A stretch of 64,000 nt of DNA, taken from the NCBI RefSeq assembly GCF_025370755.1, contig NZ_JAMXFC010000003.1:124001-188000 (forward strand), given 5' to 3'. Below, one piece after another: positions 52,687 to 61,175 of the stretch (positions are counted from its first letter, which is position 1; every line of letters starts with the position of its first letter). Origin of the DNA: Laspinema sp. D2d. Lineage in GTDB: Bacteria; Cyanobacteriota; Cyanobacteriia; Cyanobacteriales; Laspinemataceae. The notes beneath the pieces were generated by a model. That model saw only the letters and a list, made by a program, of their open reading frames with translations. It had not been told where the DNA came from and ran no database searches. Position numbers and translations under genes: made by a program.

Positions 52687-55600
52687 TCAATTGGAGTTTT
52701 GAACCAGTTTTTCCAAGAGTGTGCCGATTTTAGCGGAATAAGCACGGGTATCCATACAGGGACCTGTTGTAGGGTGAAAACTCTGCTGTAGTTGCTCCCG
52801 ATACTGTTGCCGTTGTTGCGGGTTCGTCCCTAGGGAAACCGCTAACTCAATGTAAGCCGATTCACTCAGGGCAATCCATTGTTCAAGCTGCAACTCTCGC
52901 AATAGGGCAGACGATCGCCGAGTTTGTGGGGCTTCCCCCTCGCGAACCACTACCGGCAGTCCCACTTCTAACGGATCGATTAGGGATAAATCCCCGGTAT
53001 CCGGGTAAGCGTCTAAATACAGATCTGCTTGCTGCAAACTATCTTTGAGCTCTTCTAAAGAATTTAACTGCTCAATGACTACGAACCGCTTAGGGTCAAT
53101 TCCATATCGCTGCAATACCATTTGGGTGTGATTATCGTAGGGACTGGTGCGATAAAATTTGGCCCCCATTCCTCCAAAGGGATATAACACTAAGATCGAA
53201 TTAGGCACGGCTGCCAAAATTTTGGCCCAGGTTTCTCGAATCTGAGGACCGATTTTGTTGGTACTCGCCCCGGAAATGAAGATCACAGTTTCCTCGGAAG
53301 TCCCCCACCGATGGCGCGTGGGTTGAATTCGCTGTTGTTCCCCGGGTTGGGGTCGCTTAAAACAGAGTCCAGACCCTTCGACTGTCACGACTTGTTCCTG
53401 ATAGTAGTTTTGGAAGCTGGGTCCTGCCATTAAATCCCCGGTAATGTAGTAATCCATCTGGCGCAGTCCCGTGGTACTGGTTACCCAAGCCCCAGTACAT
53501 TGGACCCTCGCCAAGCGGTGGCAAGCTAATAAGGCGATCGCCGTGGTATGACTGCTAATGTCGCTGCCAATGAGCAGAATATCCAACTGATCCCCGCGAA
53601 TTTTCTCCACTTGTTCCCCCAATTTCTGGGGTAGCTGCACTAAGCGATCGGCACAATTTTGGCAGGTTTGTTGCAAGGGGGTCTCTTGAACGGCGATCGC
53701 ATACAACCGCACTTCAAATTTCTGTCGGTCTAAATGCTCAAAAGCAGCCAAAGTGACCACTGTTTCTTTAGCGGCAAAAAAGTTATGTTGCAAAATTCCC
53801 AGGCGAATTTTCTCCCGAGACGGGGGACGAGGGGGACAGTCATAATCCAGGTTCAGCCCTAAATTTTTTAGGGTCAATTCCAGAATTTCTCCTCGTTTTT
53901 GGGCAATTTCCAATCGATTCTCTTCCCAGGCGGATAGGGCTTTAAAATTATGGGATTGGATAAAACATAAGGCAATATACCGCCAGAGGTCTGAATTGGG
54001 ATTTTGGAACAAATGGGAATGGAGATAATTGACCAATCCCTTAAGGGAGTGAAAGTATTGTTCTGGTTCTCCTAGTTCCGAAAATGCACTGGGTGCTGCA
54101 AATAAAAATTGCCAAAAATCCGCGACAAACCATTTGGGAATTGCCGCGCCATTATAAGAGAAGGAAAGTTGATAAGCATCCTGATATAACATCGCCACGA
54201 GAAAGGATTGCATCGCTTTGGGCTGATCCAATCGCGGGCTAATCTCTGACTTTAACTGTTGGACTAACTCTCTTTCACGGTCCGTCAAGGGTTCATTTTT
54301 TATCCCTTTATCCAGGAGTATTTTTGCATCGATACCCACGCCACTCAAATAGCTGAGTTTCAGTTGATCGCCGGTTAAACTTAACCAGCGATCGGCAATT
54401 TGCTCTCGCAGGGGTCGCAGACAGGCGGGTTCATACTTCCTCGGCACTTTGGCATCATGTAAGATCGGTTCACTATTCCAAGGGTCATAAGGAATCAGGG
54501 ATTGAGCGGACAATTGGGGACGCATGAAGCAATTTCCCCGCCGGTTAAGCATGGAGGCGACAAAGGAAAAGGTGCTGTTAGAAATCGCTAGAATATCGCA
54601 GTGACTTAATAAGTAAAAATCTGGATAAAAGTCAGCTTTTGGTAATGCGGCCCCCAGGGATTTAGCGGTAACGGGTTGATATTCGGCAAAATGAGGCAGG
54701 ACTTTTTCCGGTTCGTCACTGGCAATGAATAAAACAGGTTGCTCTAGGGTATCCCAGATTTGGGTTAACCAGGTTTTATACCAGATAAGAGGGGCGATGA
54801 AAAAGTAGGAAAAGCCATAATCTTTGAGTCGGATATGTAATCCGACAATGGTTTTGCCTTGGGAAAGCAGGCGATCGCGCACCGGGTCCAGTTGTTGTTT
54901 GACCTCAATGACAGGTTCAAACCAGCCATAAAACTTGTCTTTATAGGCGGCATAATATTGAGTATGAAACTGAAAATATCCCCAAATGTCAACATTTTTC
55001 AAGGGGTTTTTCCGTTGCAAAATTGGCGAGTCATCGGCGCGGGTACTGACATCTTTGACTTCAGGTAAATTTTTAGACAAGGGGGGGTCTTGATGTCCAA
55101 ATAAATACTGTCCAATCCATTCGGGAGTTTCTATCCGCAGATGATGGGTTTCAGCGTAAAGTTTCAAAAACCCATACTGAAAAAGTTGATTGGCAAAGCG
55201 TCCATTAGTACCCAGGGTAGATAGGGTAATTAAGGGCTTTTTAACATAAAACGCATCTCCCCAAGAAGGATGATAGGGGGTGACGGTAGCAACGCGCTCA
55301 AAGTCAGATTCGGCTAATAATTCATCAATTTTGTCAATTAACTGCGTCCCTTCATACAGTTCTTCGTAATTGACTTCGGTATTAATGGCTTCAATATTTT
55401 GCAGCAGATTTTTGGCCCCTTGGAGGGCCAAAAATTCTGCCCCCTGGATATCTAAGTTCAATAGATTAAAATCTGCCGGATTTAAACCTAATTCTTCCAC
55501 GAGGGTATCCAAGGTTTTAGATTGGACCTGAATTTGATGGGTTTCTCGAATCTCAGGATAATAGTCTTTAACCCGTTTCAAGGGTAAAATAGAGCTGGCT

Positions 55601-57426
55601 GCATCCATTGATGTGACGTGCAAAGTTGCAGTTCCATTAATATTGGAGATGGCACAATTTACGCCAATCAGGTTAGGGACGCCTATTAAATTGGTTTTTA
55701 AGACTTGAAAAACGGCTGGATTGGCTTCAATAAATAAAACCTTATTAATGCCAATTTCCTGATAAATTTTAAGTTCTTCACCTTCATTTGCCCCTACATG
55801 AATGACTCCCCGAGGGGTGATAGAATGCTCCTCTAAGAGTTGGGATAAATCCAACATTTTCGGGTCAGAATTAGAACGCTTTGGAGTAGAGAAAATCTCA
55901 GGTTTGAGAGAATTTTTGGAAATTTTTTGGGGATAAAGACTAGAAATAAACCCTTCTAAATCATCTAAATTTAAAGCATTAGAGAGCAGCGTTGTACAAA
56001 CTTGAGGGAAACTTTTAACGACGGAAAACGTTTGGATTGGTGCGACTAAAGAACGATTGATGGTCGGAAAAGGTCCAGGGACATCATGGAGAACGACTAC
56101 CCCTTGATCTGCTAATAGGGTATGGGCTAGTTCTAAACAGATATTGCGAACGGGACAACCCGGATAAGTGTGGCCTTTGATGGTTACTTCGTCCTGGCGA
56201 TCGCCTGCATCGACAAAAATAATATCAAAATAGCCTGGGCCATATTTCATGGGATATTCACAATACTCTAAAATCTCGGATTCAGTCCAGCAATGTCCCC
56301 CTAAATAGGCTTTTCCTTCTTCACTTTTGACCTCAATTAATCGATAGTCAATGTCAATCCCTTGAGCGGATTTGACGATAGGTGCAAATTTTTCATACCA
56401 CCCCGCATTGTCCTCAACGGACACGACCTGCTGACAGACTAATGATTTGATAAACTGCTCAGTGTTACATCCGGGTCCATACTCTAAAACCCTCAAGGGA
56501 CGGCCTTTTATTTTATACTGATGAGCAATGACATAGGGCAGAATATATTTAAAGGAATGGACAATTTTGGAGGAACCTAGAGTGACTAAACTTTCAGCTA
56601 ATTTTTTGGAATAATTGAGATAAGGCTGACAAAGGGTGTCTAAGTTAATTTGGGAGGTAATGTGGCGAGTTTTGCAGGCGATCGCATTACCGACATGGGA
56701 CAGGGGATGAAAAATATCTGCAAAATTAGTAATTTCTTGCAGTGAAAAAGAGCAAGGACGAGGCAACTCCCGGTCAATCAGGACTAACCATTCATATCCT
56801 AGATCTTTTAGTACCTCTAAACAATCCAGGGTACTTTGAAAATATTTGGGGTTCCATCCCCCTTCCTGACTCTGGCGATCGCCTCCTCCCCCATATTCAA
56901 ATTGCACCAAACTCGGTAATGTTTGGGGGGGAATCTCCCGCAATCCATTAATAATGCCAAATTCGCTGCCTTCTGTATCAACTTTTAAGATAGAAAGCCG
57001 TTCAATTGCCCGATTTTGTAGTAAAGTTTTTAAAGTAAACGCAGGCACATTCAGGCTGGTGGGGGTTCTTCTTTGCCGGAAAGAATCAGATTCTTGCGGT
57101 TTGACTACTCCCCACCAATCCGGATTTAAGGAGTTCAAATTGACATTAAGCTGACCTTGGTATTCCCCCAAATACAGGGTGACTTCCCCATTTTTTTCAG
57201 CGATCGCCGCTTGTTCCAGAGGCACATTCAAACGCTGACAAGTGACCCGCAACTCCTCTACGGGGGCGGGTTCCACTGCCAAAGTGGGAAAACCCGCTTT
57301 GACAAAATCTACAAAATAATAATCCTGGGTTCCCACCCCAATTTCGATCGCCGTCCCCTGACGTTCTGGATCTAAAATTGTGGCAAAGGTCGTCATTAAC
57401 TGTCGTGAACAAGCCTCAAACTTCAT
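52687..57426 (-). CDS. Giant methyltransferase-glycosyltransferase fusion protein
   Basis: This 1579-residue protein has no membrane helix or signal. Domains in order: FkbM methyltransferase 1 (about 1-255; AIEIGVGTQDYYF, SILKVDTEGSEF); a class I SAM methyltransferase (about 285-500; RVLEYGPGCNTEQF, DIIFVDAGDRQDE); FkbM methyltransferase 2 (about 535-730; GVIHVGANEGEELKIYQEIG, NLLNLDIQGAEFLALQGAKN); a GT11-like fucosyltransferase-type domain (about 733-1000; GRFANQLFQYGFLKLYA, VGLHIRLKDY, ISNSTFSFVASML); a helical linker (about 1020-1215); and an OGT/SPINDLY-like GT41 half (about 1220-1579; GASTNKIGPQIRETW, YLDAYPDTGDLSLIDPLEVG). It could build and methylate a short glycan on protein or lipid. 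Its start lies 22 bases from the divergent gene at 57449. Confidence 0.85.
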   Translation of the reverse strand: MKFEACSRQLMTTFATILDPERQGTAIEIGVGTQDYYFVDFVKAGFPTLAVEPAPVEELRVTCQRLNVPLEQAAIAEKNGEVTLYLGEYQGQLNVNLNSLNPDWWGVVKPQESDSFRQRRTPTSLNVPAFTLKTLLQNRAIERLSILKVDTEGSEFGIINGLREIPPQTLPSLVQFEYGGGGDRQSQEGGWNPKYFQSTLDCLEVLKDLGYEWLVLIDRELPRPCSFSLQEITNFADIFHPLSHVGNAIACKTRHITSQINLDTLCQPYLNYSKKLAESLVTLGSSKIVHSFKYILPYVIAHQYKIKGRPLRVLEYGPGCNTEQFIKSLVCQQVVSVEDNAGWYEKFAPIVKSAQGIDIDYRLIEVKSEEGKAYLGGHCWTESEILEYCEYPMKYGPGYFDIIFVDAGDRQDEVTIKGHTYPGCPVRNICLELAHTLLADQGVVVLHDVPGPFPTINRSLVAPIQTFSVVKSFPQVCTTLLSNALNLDDLEGFISSLYPQKISKNSLKPEIFSTPKRSNSDPKMLDLSQLLEEHSITPRGVIHVGANEGEELKIYQEIGINKVLFIEANPAVFQVLKTNLIGVPNLIGVNCAISNINGTATLHVTSMDAASSILPLKRVKDYYPEIRETHQIQVQSKTLDTLVEELGLNPADFNLLNLDIQGAEFLALQGAKNLLQNIEAINTEVNYEELYEGTQLIDKIDELLAESDFERVATVTPYHPSWGDAFYVKKPLITLSTLGTNGRFANQLFQYGFLKLYAETHHLRIETPEWIGQYLFGHQDPPLSKNLPEVKDVSTRADDSPILQRKNPLKNVDIWGYFQFHTQYYAAYKDKFYGWFEPVIEVKQQLDPVRDRLLSQGKTIVGLHIRLKDYGFSYFFIAPLIWYKTWLTQIWDTLEQPVLFIASDEPEKVLPHFAEYQPVTAKSLGAALPKADFYPDFYLLSHCDILAISNSTFSFVASMLNRRGNCFMRPQLSAQSLIPYDPWNSEPILHDAKVPRKYEPACLRPLREQIADRWLSLTGDQLKLSYLSGVGIDAKILLDKGIKNEPLTDRERELVQQLKSEISPRLDQPKAMQSFLVAMLYQDAYQLSFSYNGAAIPKWFVADFWQFLFAAPSAFSELGEPEQYFHSLKGLVNYLHSHLFQNPNSDLWRYIALCFIQSHNFKALSAWEENRLEIAQKRGEILELTLKNLGLNLDYDCPPRPPSREKIRLGILQHNFFAAKETVVTLAAFEHLDRQKFEVRLYAIAVQETPLQQTCQNCADRLVQLPQKLGEQVEKIRGDQLDILLIGSDISSHTTAIALLACHRLARVQCTGAWVTSTTGLRQMDYYITGDLMAGPSFQNYYQEQVVTVEGSGLCFKRPQPGEQQRIQPTRHRWGTSEETVIFISGASTNKIGPQIRETWAKILAAVPNSILVLYPFGGMGAKFYRTSPYDNHTQMVLQRYGIDPKRFVVIEQLNSLEELKDSLQQADLYLDAYPDTGDLSLIDPLEVGLPVVVREGEAPQTRRSSALLRELQLEQWIALSESAYIELAVSLGTNPQQRQQYREQLQQSFHPTTGPCMDTRAYSAKIGTLLEKLVQNSN

Positions 57427-57448
57427 CGGATTAAAGCCTAAAATTTCT

Positions 57449-58318
57449 ATGCGGATCCTATTTACTTTGGCTCACTTTTTCAACCCGGATGGGATTGGCA
57501 AGTATGGTGCGCAACGCAACGATCCCAACCCGCGCATCCAAGCATTGACCCAAAACCTAACCGCATTGCACCAGTTATTTGGTAACTTTCAGTACGCCAC
57601 GGATTATGCCAAGCGGGTTGCGATAAGCGCCAATCAATCTCTACAGACCGAAATTGAGATTGTGATTTGCACTACCCAAGGCTACCATATTCTCGATCGC
57701 CTTTCTATGCCCTCTCATTTATGGGCCCATCACCCCACGGATGCCGAACCGCTGCTGCTGGGATTTGAATGTCAGGCACTCTTGAAAGAACGCTTAGGCG
57801 GGTATGATTATTACTGTTTTCTGGAAGATGACCTAATTTTGCAGGACCCCTGGTTTTTTATCAAGTTGAATTGGTTTACCCAACAAGCAGGCGATCGCCA
57901 TCTCCTCCAACCCAACCGCTATGAACAATCCACCCACCGAGGCATCGGCAAAACTTACATTGATGGAGAACTACACCCCCAAATTACTGCACCCTATCAA
58001 AATGTTAGAGAATCCCCGCAACTCACTGGCATGATTATGGGGAAATCTGTCACCTTTCAGCGCACTTGCAATCCCCATTCTGGCTGTTATTTCTTAAATG
58101 CCCGCCAGATGGAATACTGGGTGCAGCAACCCTATTTTTTAGACCGTGATACTCGGTTTGTAGGTCCGTTGGAAAGTGCAGCGACCCTGGGGATTATGCG
58201 GACGTTTAAAGTTTATAAACCTGCACCGCCGATGGCTAATTTTTTGGAGGTGCAGCATTTTGGGAGGGTTTGGAGTGAAAAAATTGGGAAGTTAGTGAGG
58301 TGGGAGGGGGAGATTTGA
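57449..58318 (+). CDS. Putative GT-A-like glycosyltransferase (paralogue 1)
   Basis: I start at ATG 57449 (289 residues), because RILFTLAHFFNPDG aligns with KILVTIAHYFNPDG at the start of the paralogue at 60168. An upstream open frame from 57380 overlaps the fusion gene. No named family is recognised with certainty. The segment YYCFLEDDLILQDPWFFIKLNWF, with its acidic EDD triad, resembles the metal site of GT-A glycosyltransferases. NPHSGCYFLNARQMEYW and GPLESAATLGIMRTFKVYKP are shared with the paralogue. No signal or membrane helix. It begins 22 bases from the divergent giant fusion gene and is 58 bases before the methyltransferase fusion. Confidence 0.7.
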   Translation: MRILFTLAHFFNPDGIGKYGAQRNDPNPRIQALTQNLTALHQLFGNFQYATDYAKRVAISANQSLQTEIEIVICTTQGYHILDRLSMPSHLWAHHPTDAEPLLLGFECQALLKERLGGYDYYCFLEDDLILQDPWFFIKLNWFTQQAGDRHLLQPNRYEQSTHRGIGKTYIDGELHPQITAPYQNVRESPQLTGMIMGKSVTFQRTCNPHSGCYFLNARQMEYWVQQPYFLDRDTRFVGPLESAATLGIMRTFKVYKPAPPMANFLEVQHFGRVWSEKIGKLVRWEGEI

Positions 58319-58376
58319 ACCCCGGATTACACGGATTTTAACGGAAGAGATTTATAAAAAAAGGGAGGGATAATTT

Positions 58377-60080
58377 ATGACTGATTTTGATTATTATGAC
58401 CGGGTGAATCCGGATTTATTGAAGGTTTTACCGGCAGATGCGGCAATGATTATTGAGGTGGGCTGTGGTGCCGGGGCGATGGGGATGCAATATAAGCGGA
58501 TTAATCCTCATGGGCGTTATATTGGAGTAGAAATTAATCAAGAAGCAGCCGCAGTGGCGGCGCAACGGTTGGATGAAGTAATTGTTGCGAATGTTGAAGA
58601 TTTGGAGGATAAGCAGCTACAGTTTGAGCCTGGGTCTGTTGATTGTTTGGTGTATGGGGATGTGTTGGAACATTTAGTTGATCCGTGGCGGGTTCTCCAG
58701 CATCAGGTGAAGTGGTTGAAGGATGAGGGTCAAGTGTTGGCTTGTATTCCTAATATTCAACATTGGACGGCGATTGTTAATTTGTTGCGAGGGAGTTGGG
58801 AGTATCAGAACCAAGGGTTGCTCGATCGCACTCATTTACGATTTTTTACGTTAGATGAGGTGAAAAAGTTATTCCTTCAGGCAGGGTTACAAAGTTATGA
58901 AATTCAAACTCGCGGACGGAAACCCCCGGCTTTTCAACAGTTCCAGCAGTTAATGGCTCCAGTAGTTCAAGGGTTAGGAATTGACCCGAAAACGTTTGAA
59001 ACTCAAACGGGGGCGATTCAATATGTGGTAAGAGGAATTAAGTCGGAAATACCGCCCAGACGGCTGTTAATTCAAACGATTATTATGGCCCCAACAGGGT
59101 GCGATCGCCCTCGGGTATTAGAACCCGATCGCCTCAGTGCGACAATTCCAGGGGTGCGAACCATTTCGGAGGTGCGATCGGCCAACTTGAATGCTGCACT
59201 CCCTCAAGAAGAAAAGGTTTTTATCTGGCAACGGACCATTATGGACTATCCCGAAGATGTGGTCAAACTCAAACAACTGTTGCAATTAGGCTATTTAATT
59301 ATTGCCGAAATTGATGATGACCCCCTGCGCCGTCCGGAATATGAAAAAAATCTGTTTCTGAGTTATCGCGGTTGTCACGGCGTGCAAACTTCTACGGAAC
59401 CCTTGGCGGATTTTTTACGCCAATATAATCCCAATGTAGCGGTCTTTAAAAATCAATTGGGCTATTTACCACCGAAACGAACCTACCCTGATGACCCGAC
59501 TTGTACTATCTTTTTCGGGGCGCTCAATCGCGAGGCAGATTGGCAACCGATTATGACAGAGTTAAATCGGGTTCTGCAAAAATACAAGAAACAGGTGCAA
59601 GTGAAAGTGCTGCACGATCGCCAGTTTTTTGAGCAGTTACAGGTCAAGAATAAAGAGTTTTTACCCTTTTCTCCTTATGAAACTTATCAGGAGGTATTGC
59701 ATAGTTGTGATGTCGCTCTGCTACCCCTGACCCCAACTCGGATTAATAGTATGAAGTCGGATTTAAAGTTTCTCGAATGTGCCGGTCATGGGGTGGCCGT
59801 GATCGCGAGTCCAACAGTCTATGAAAATACGATTATTGAGGGAGAAACTGGGTTAATTTATCGCTCAAAAAAGGAATTTGGTCAAAAGTTGGAGTCTTTA
59901 ATCCAGGATCTGGATTTGCGCAGGGGTTTAGGGCAGAATGCTTATCAGTGGGTGGCTAAAAATCGCCTGCTATCTCAACATTACCGGGAACGTCACCAGT
60001 GGTATTTGTCCCTGCGCGATCGCCTCCCTGAGTTAAATCACGAATTGCGCGATCGCCTACCGGAGTTGTTTGAAGATTAA
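58377..60080 (+). CDS. Methyltransferase - glycosyltransferase fusion protein
   Basis: This 567-residue protein has GGGAGG eight bases before its ATG. Residues about 1-205 are a class I SAM methyltransferase: [20 protein letters not shown] as motif [13 protein letters not shown] typical of small-molecule methyltransferases. Residues about 225-535 look like the donor half of a GT-B glycosyltransferase ([52 protein letters not shown]). The C-terminus carries a duplicated RDRLPEL heptad. It probably methylates and glycosylates the same acceptor. It lies between the two paralogous genes at 57449 and 60168, all on the plus strand with short gaps. Confidence 0.8.
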   Translation: MTDFDYYDRVNPDLLKVLPADAAMIIEVGCGAGAMGMQYKRINPHGRYIGVEINQEAAAVAAQRLDEVIVANVEDLEDKQLQFEPGSVDCLVYGDVLEHLVDPWRVLQHQVKWLKDEGQVLACIPNIQHWTAIVNLLRGSWEYQNQGLLDRTHLRFFTLDEVKKLFLQAGLQSYEIQTRGRKPPAFQQFQQLMAPVVQGLGIDPKTFETQTGAIQYVVRGIKSEIPPRRLLIQTIIMAPTGCDRPRVLEPDRLSATIPGVRTISEVRSANLNAALPQEEKVFIWQRTIMDYPEDVVKLKQLLQLGYLIIAEIDDDPLRRPEYEKNLFLSYRGCHGVQTSTEPLADFLRQYNPNVAVFKNQLGYLPPKRTYPDDPTCTIFFGALNREADWQPIMTELNRVLQKYKKQVQVKVLHDRQFFEQLQVKNKEFLPFSPYETYQEVLHSCDVALLPLTPTRINSMKSDLKFLECAGHGVAVIASPTVYENTIIEGETGLIYRSKKEFGQKLESLIQDLDLRRGLGQNAYQWVAKNRLLSQHYRERHQWYLSLRDRLPELNHELRDRLPELFED

Positions 60081-60108
60081 TAGGCAAACAATCACCCAAA
60101 AAGCTCTT

Positions 60109-60157
60109 CTCCCCCATCCTCCCCATCTCCCCCGTCTCCCCCATCCCCTCCATCTCA
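60109..60157 (+). repeat. C-rich low-complexity spacer
   Basis: Irregular units of CCCCCATC, CTCCCC and CCGTCTCC fill the gap between the methyltransferase fusion and the second paralogue. The type is the same as at 48293-48370 and 61041-61103. Confidence 0.65.
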
Positions 60158-60167
60158 ATTTATCTAT

Positions 60168-61034
60168 ATGAAAATACTCGTCACGATCGCGCATTATTTC
60201 AATCCCGATGGCGGAGGGAAACATGGTTCTCTCAGCAAAGACCCGCGATCGCGGATTGTGGCATTGAGTCAGTCTTTAACCCACTTAGCCGCAATTTTAG
60301 GGAAATATCAAGGGGTACTAGATATCGCTAAATCTCTAGCAGTCCCAGCAAATCAGGGTCAGTCGCTGGATATTGATATCGTGATTTGTACCACTCAAAA
60401 CCGTCATGTTTTAGACGATTTGCCGGTTCCTCATCAGATTTACAAGCATCACGCCACCCAAGCGGAACCCTTGATGCTGGGGTTTGAATGTCACGCCCTG
60501 TTGCGGGATAGTTTGGGTCGCTATGATTATTATTGCTATATGGAAGATGACCTGATCCTCCATGACCCTTGGTTTTTTATTAAATTAAACTGGTTTTCCT
60601 CCCAAGCGGGAGATTTGAATCTGTTGCAACCCAATCGCTATGAAATTTCGCCTCCGGGTCGAGTGGGTAAGGTCTATATTGATGGAGATTTATTACCTAG
60701 AGCAACGGCCCAGTTTCAGAAGGTCGAGGACCGACCGGAATTGAAGGGAAATATCATGGAGCAACCTGTACTGTTCCGGCGATCGCTCAATCCCCATTCC
60801 GGTTGCTTTTTTCTGAATGCTAAACAGATGGCCCATTGGGCGTCACAACCTTATTTCTTAGACCGCGATACCAGTTTTATCGGCCCCTTGGAAAGCGTTG
60901 CCACTCTAGGCATTATGCGAACCTTTAGAATCTATAAACCCGATCCGACTTATGCAGGATTCCTAGAAATTCAGCACTTTGGGACTGCATTTCTCAACCT
61001 GATTGGTCGAGGCATCAATATCTCCCCGGGATAA
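60168..61034 (+). CDS. Putative GT-A-like glycosyltransferase (paralogue 2)
   Basis: This 288-residue paralogue of the protein at 57449 aligns end to end with it and is closely similar, so a tandem duplication around the fusion gene is likely. Shared blocks include VIVICTTQ-type IDIVICTTQNRHVLDDL, YYCYMEDDLILHDPWFFIKL with the acidic EDD triad, NPHSGCFFLNAKQMAHW and IGPLESVATLGIMRTFRIYK. Differences cluster in residues 180-200 and at the C-terminus (ends INISPG against WEGEI). No signal peptide. It is the last plus-strand gene before the convergent RTX gene, with a C-rich spacer and the RTX terminator between. Confidence 0.7.
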   Translation: MKILVTIAHYFNPDGGGKHGSLSKDPRSRIVALSQSLTHLAAILGKYQGVLDIAKSLAVPANQGQSLDIDIVICTTQNRHVLDDLPVPHQIYKHHATQAEPLMLGFECHALLRDSLGRYDYYCYMEDDLILHDPWFFIKLNWFSSQAGDLNLLQPNRYEISPPGRVGKVYIDGDLLPRATAQFQKVEDRPELKGNIMEQPVLFRRSLNPHSGCFFLNAKQMAHWASQPYFLDRDTSFIGPLESVATLGIMRTFRIYKPDPTYAGFLEIQHFGTAFLNLIGRGINISPG

Positions 61035-61040
61035 TATAAA

Positions 61041-61103
61041 GCCCCATCTCCCCCATCTCCCCCATCGTCCCCATCTCGATGGCGGTCTCCCCCATCCTCC
61101 TCT
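61041..61103 (+). repeat. C-rich low-complexity spacer
   Basis: Units such as CCCCATCT, CCCCCATC and CGTCCCCATCT lie between the second paralogue and the RTX gene terminator. Similar spacers occur at 48293-48370 and 60109-60157. Confidence 0.65.
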
Positions 61104-61116
61104 AACCCCAACAAAA

Positions 61117-61145
61117 GAGCCACAGATGTTATTCATCTGTGGCTC
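61117..61145 (-). terminator. Rho-independent terminator of the RTX gene
   Basis: GAGCCACAGATG (61117-61128) and CATCTGTGGCTC (61134-61145) form a perfect 12-bp stem with a 5-base loop. On the minus strand the stem is followed by TTTTGTT. It lies 30 bases past the RTX stop codon. Confidence 0.85.
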
Positions 61146-61175
61146 AATCGTTACGAGGCGTTTAGATTAAGCGCC

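Noticed and set aside
60109-61103. C-rich tracts considered as a CRISPR array or protein repeats
   Set aside because: Units are irregular, 8-15 bases, with no unique spacers and no cas genes nearby.
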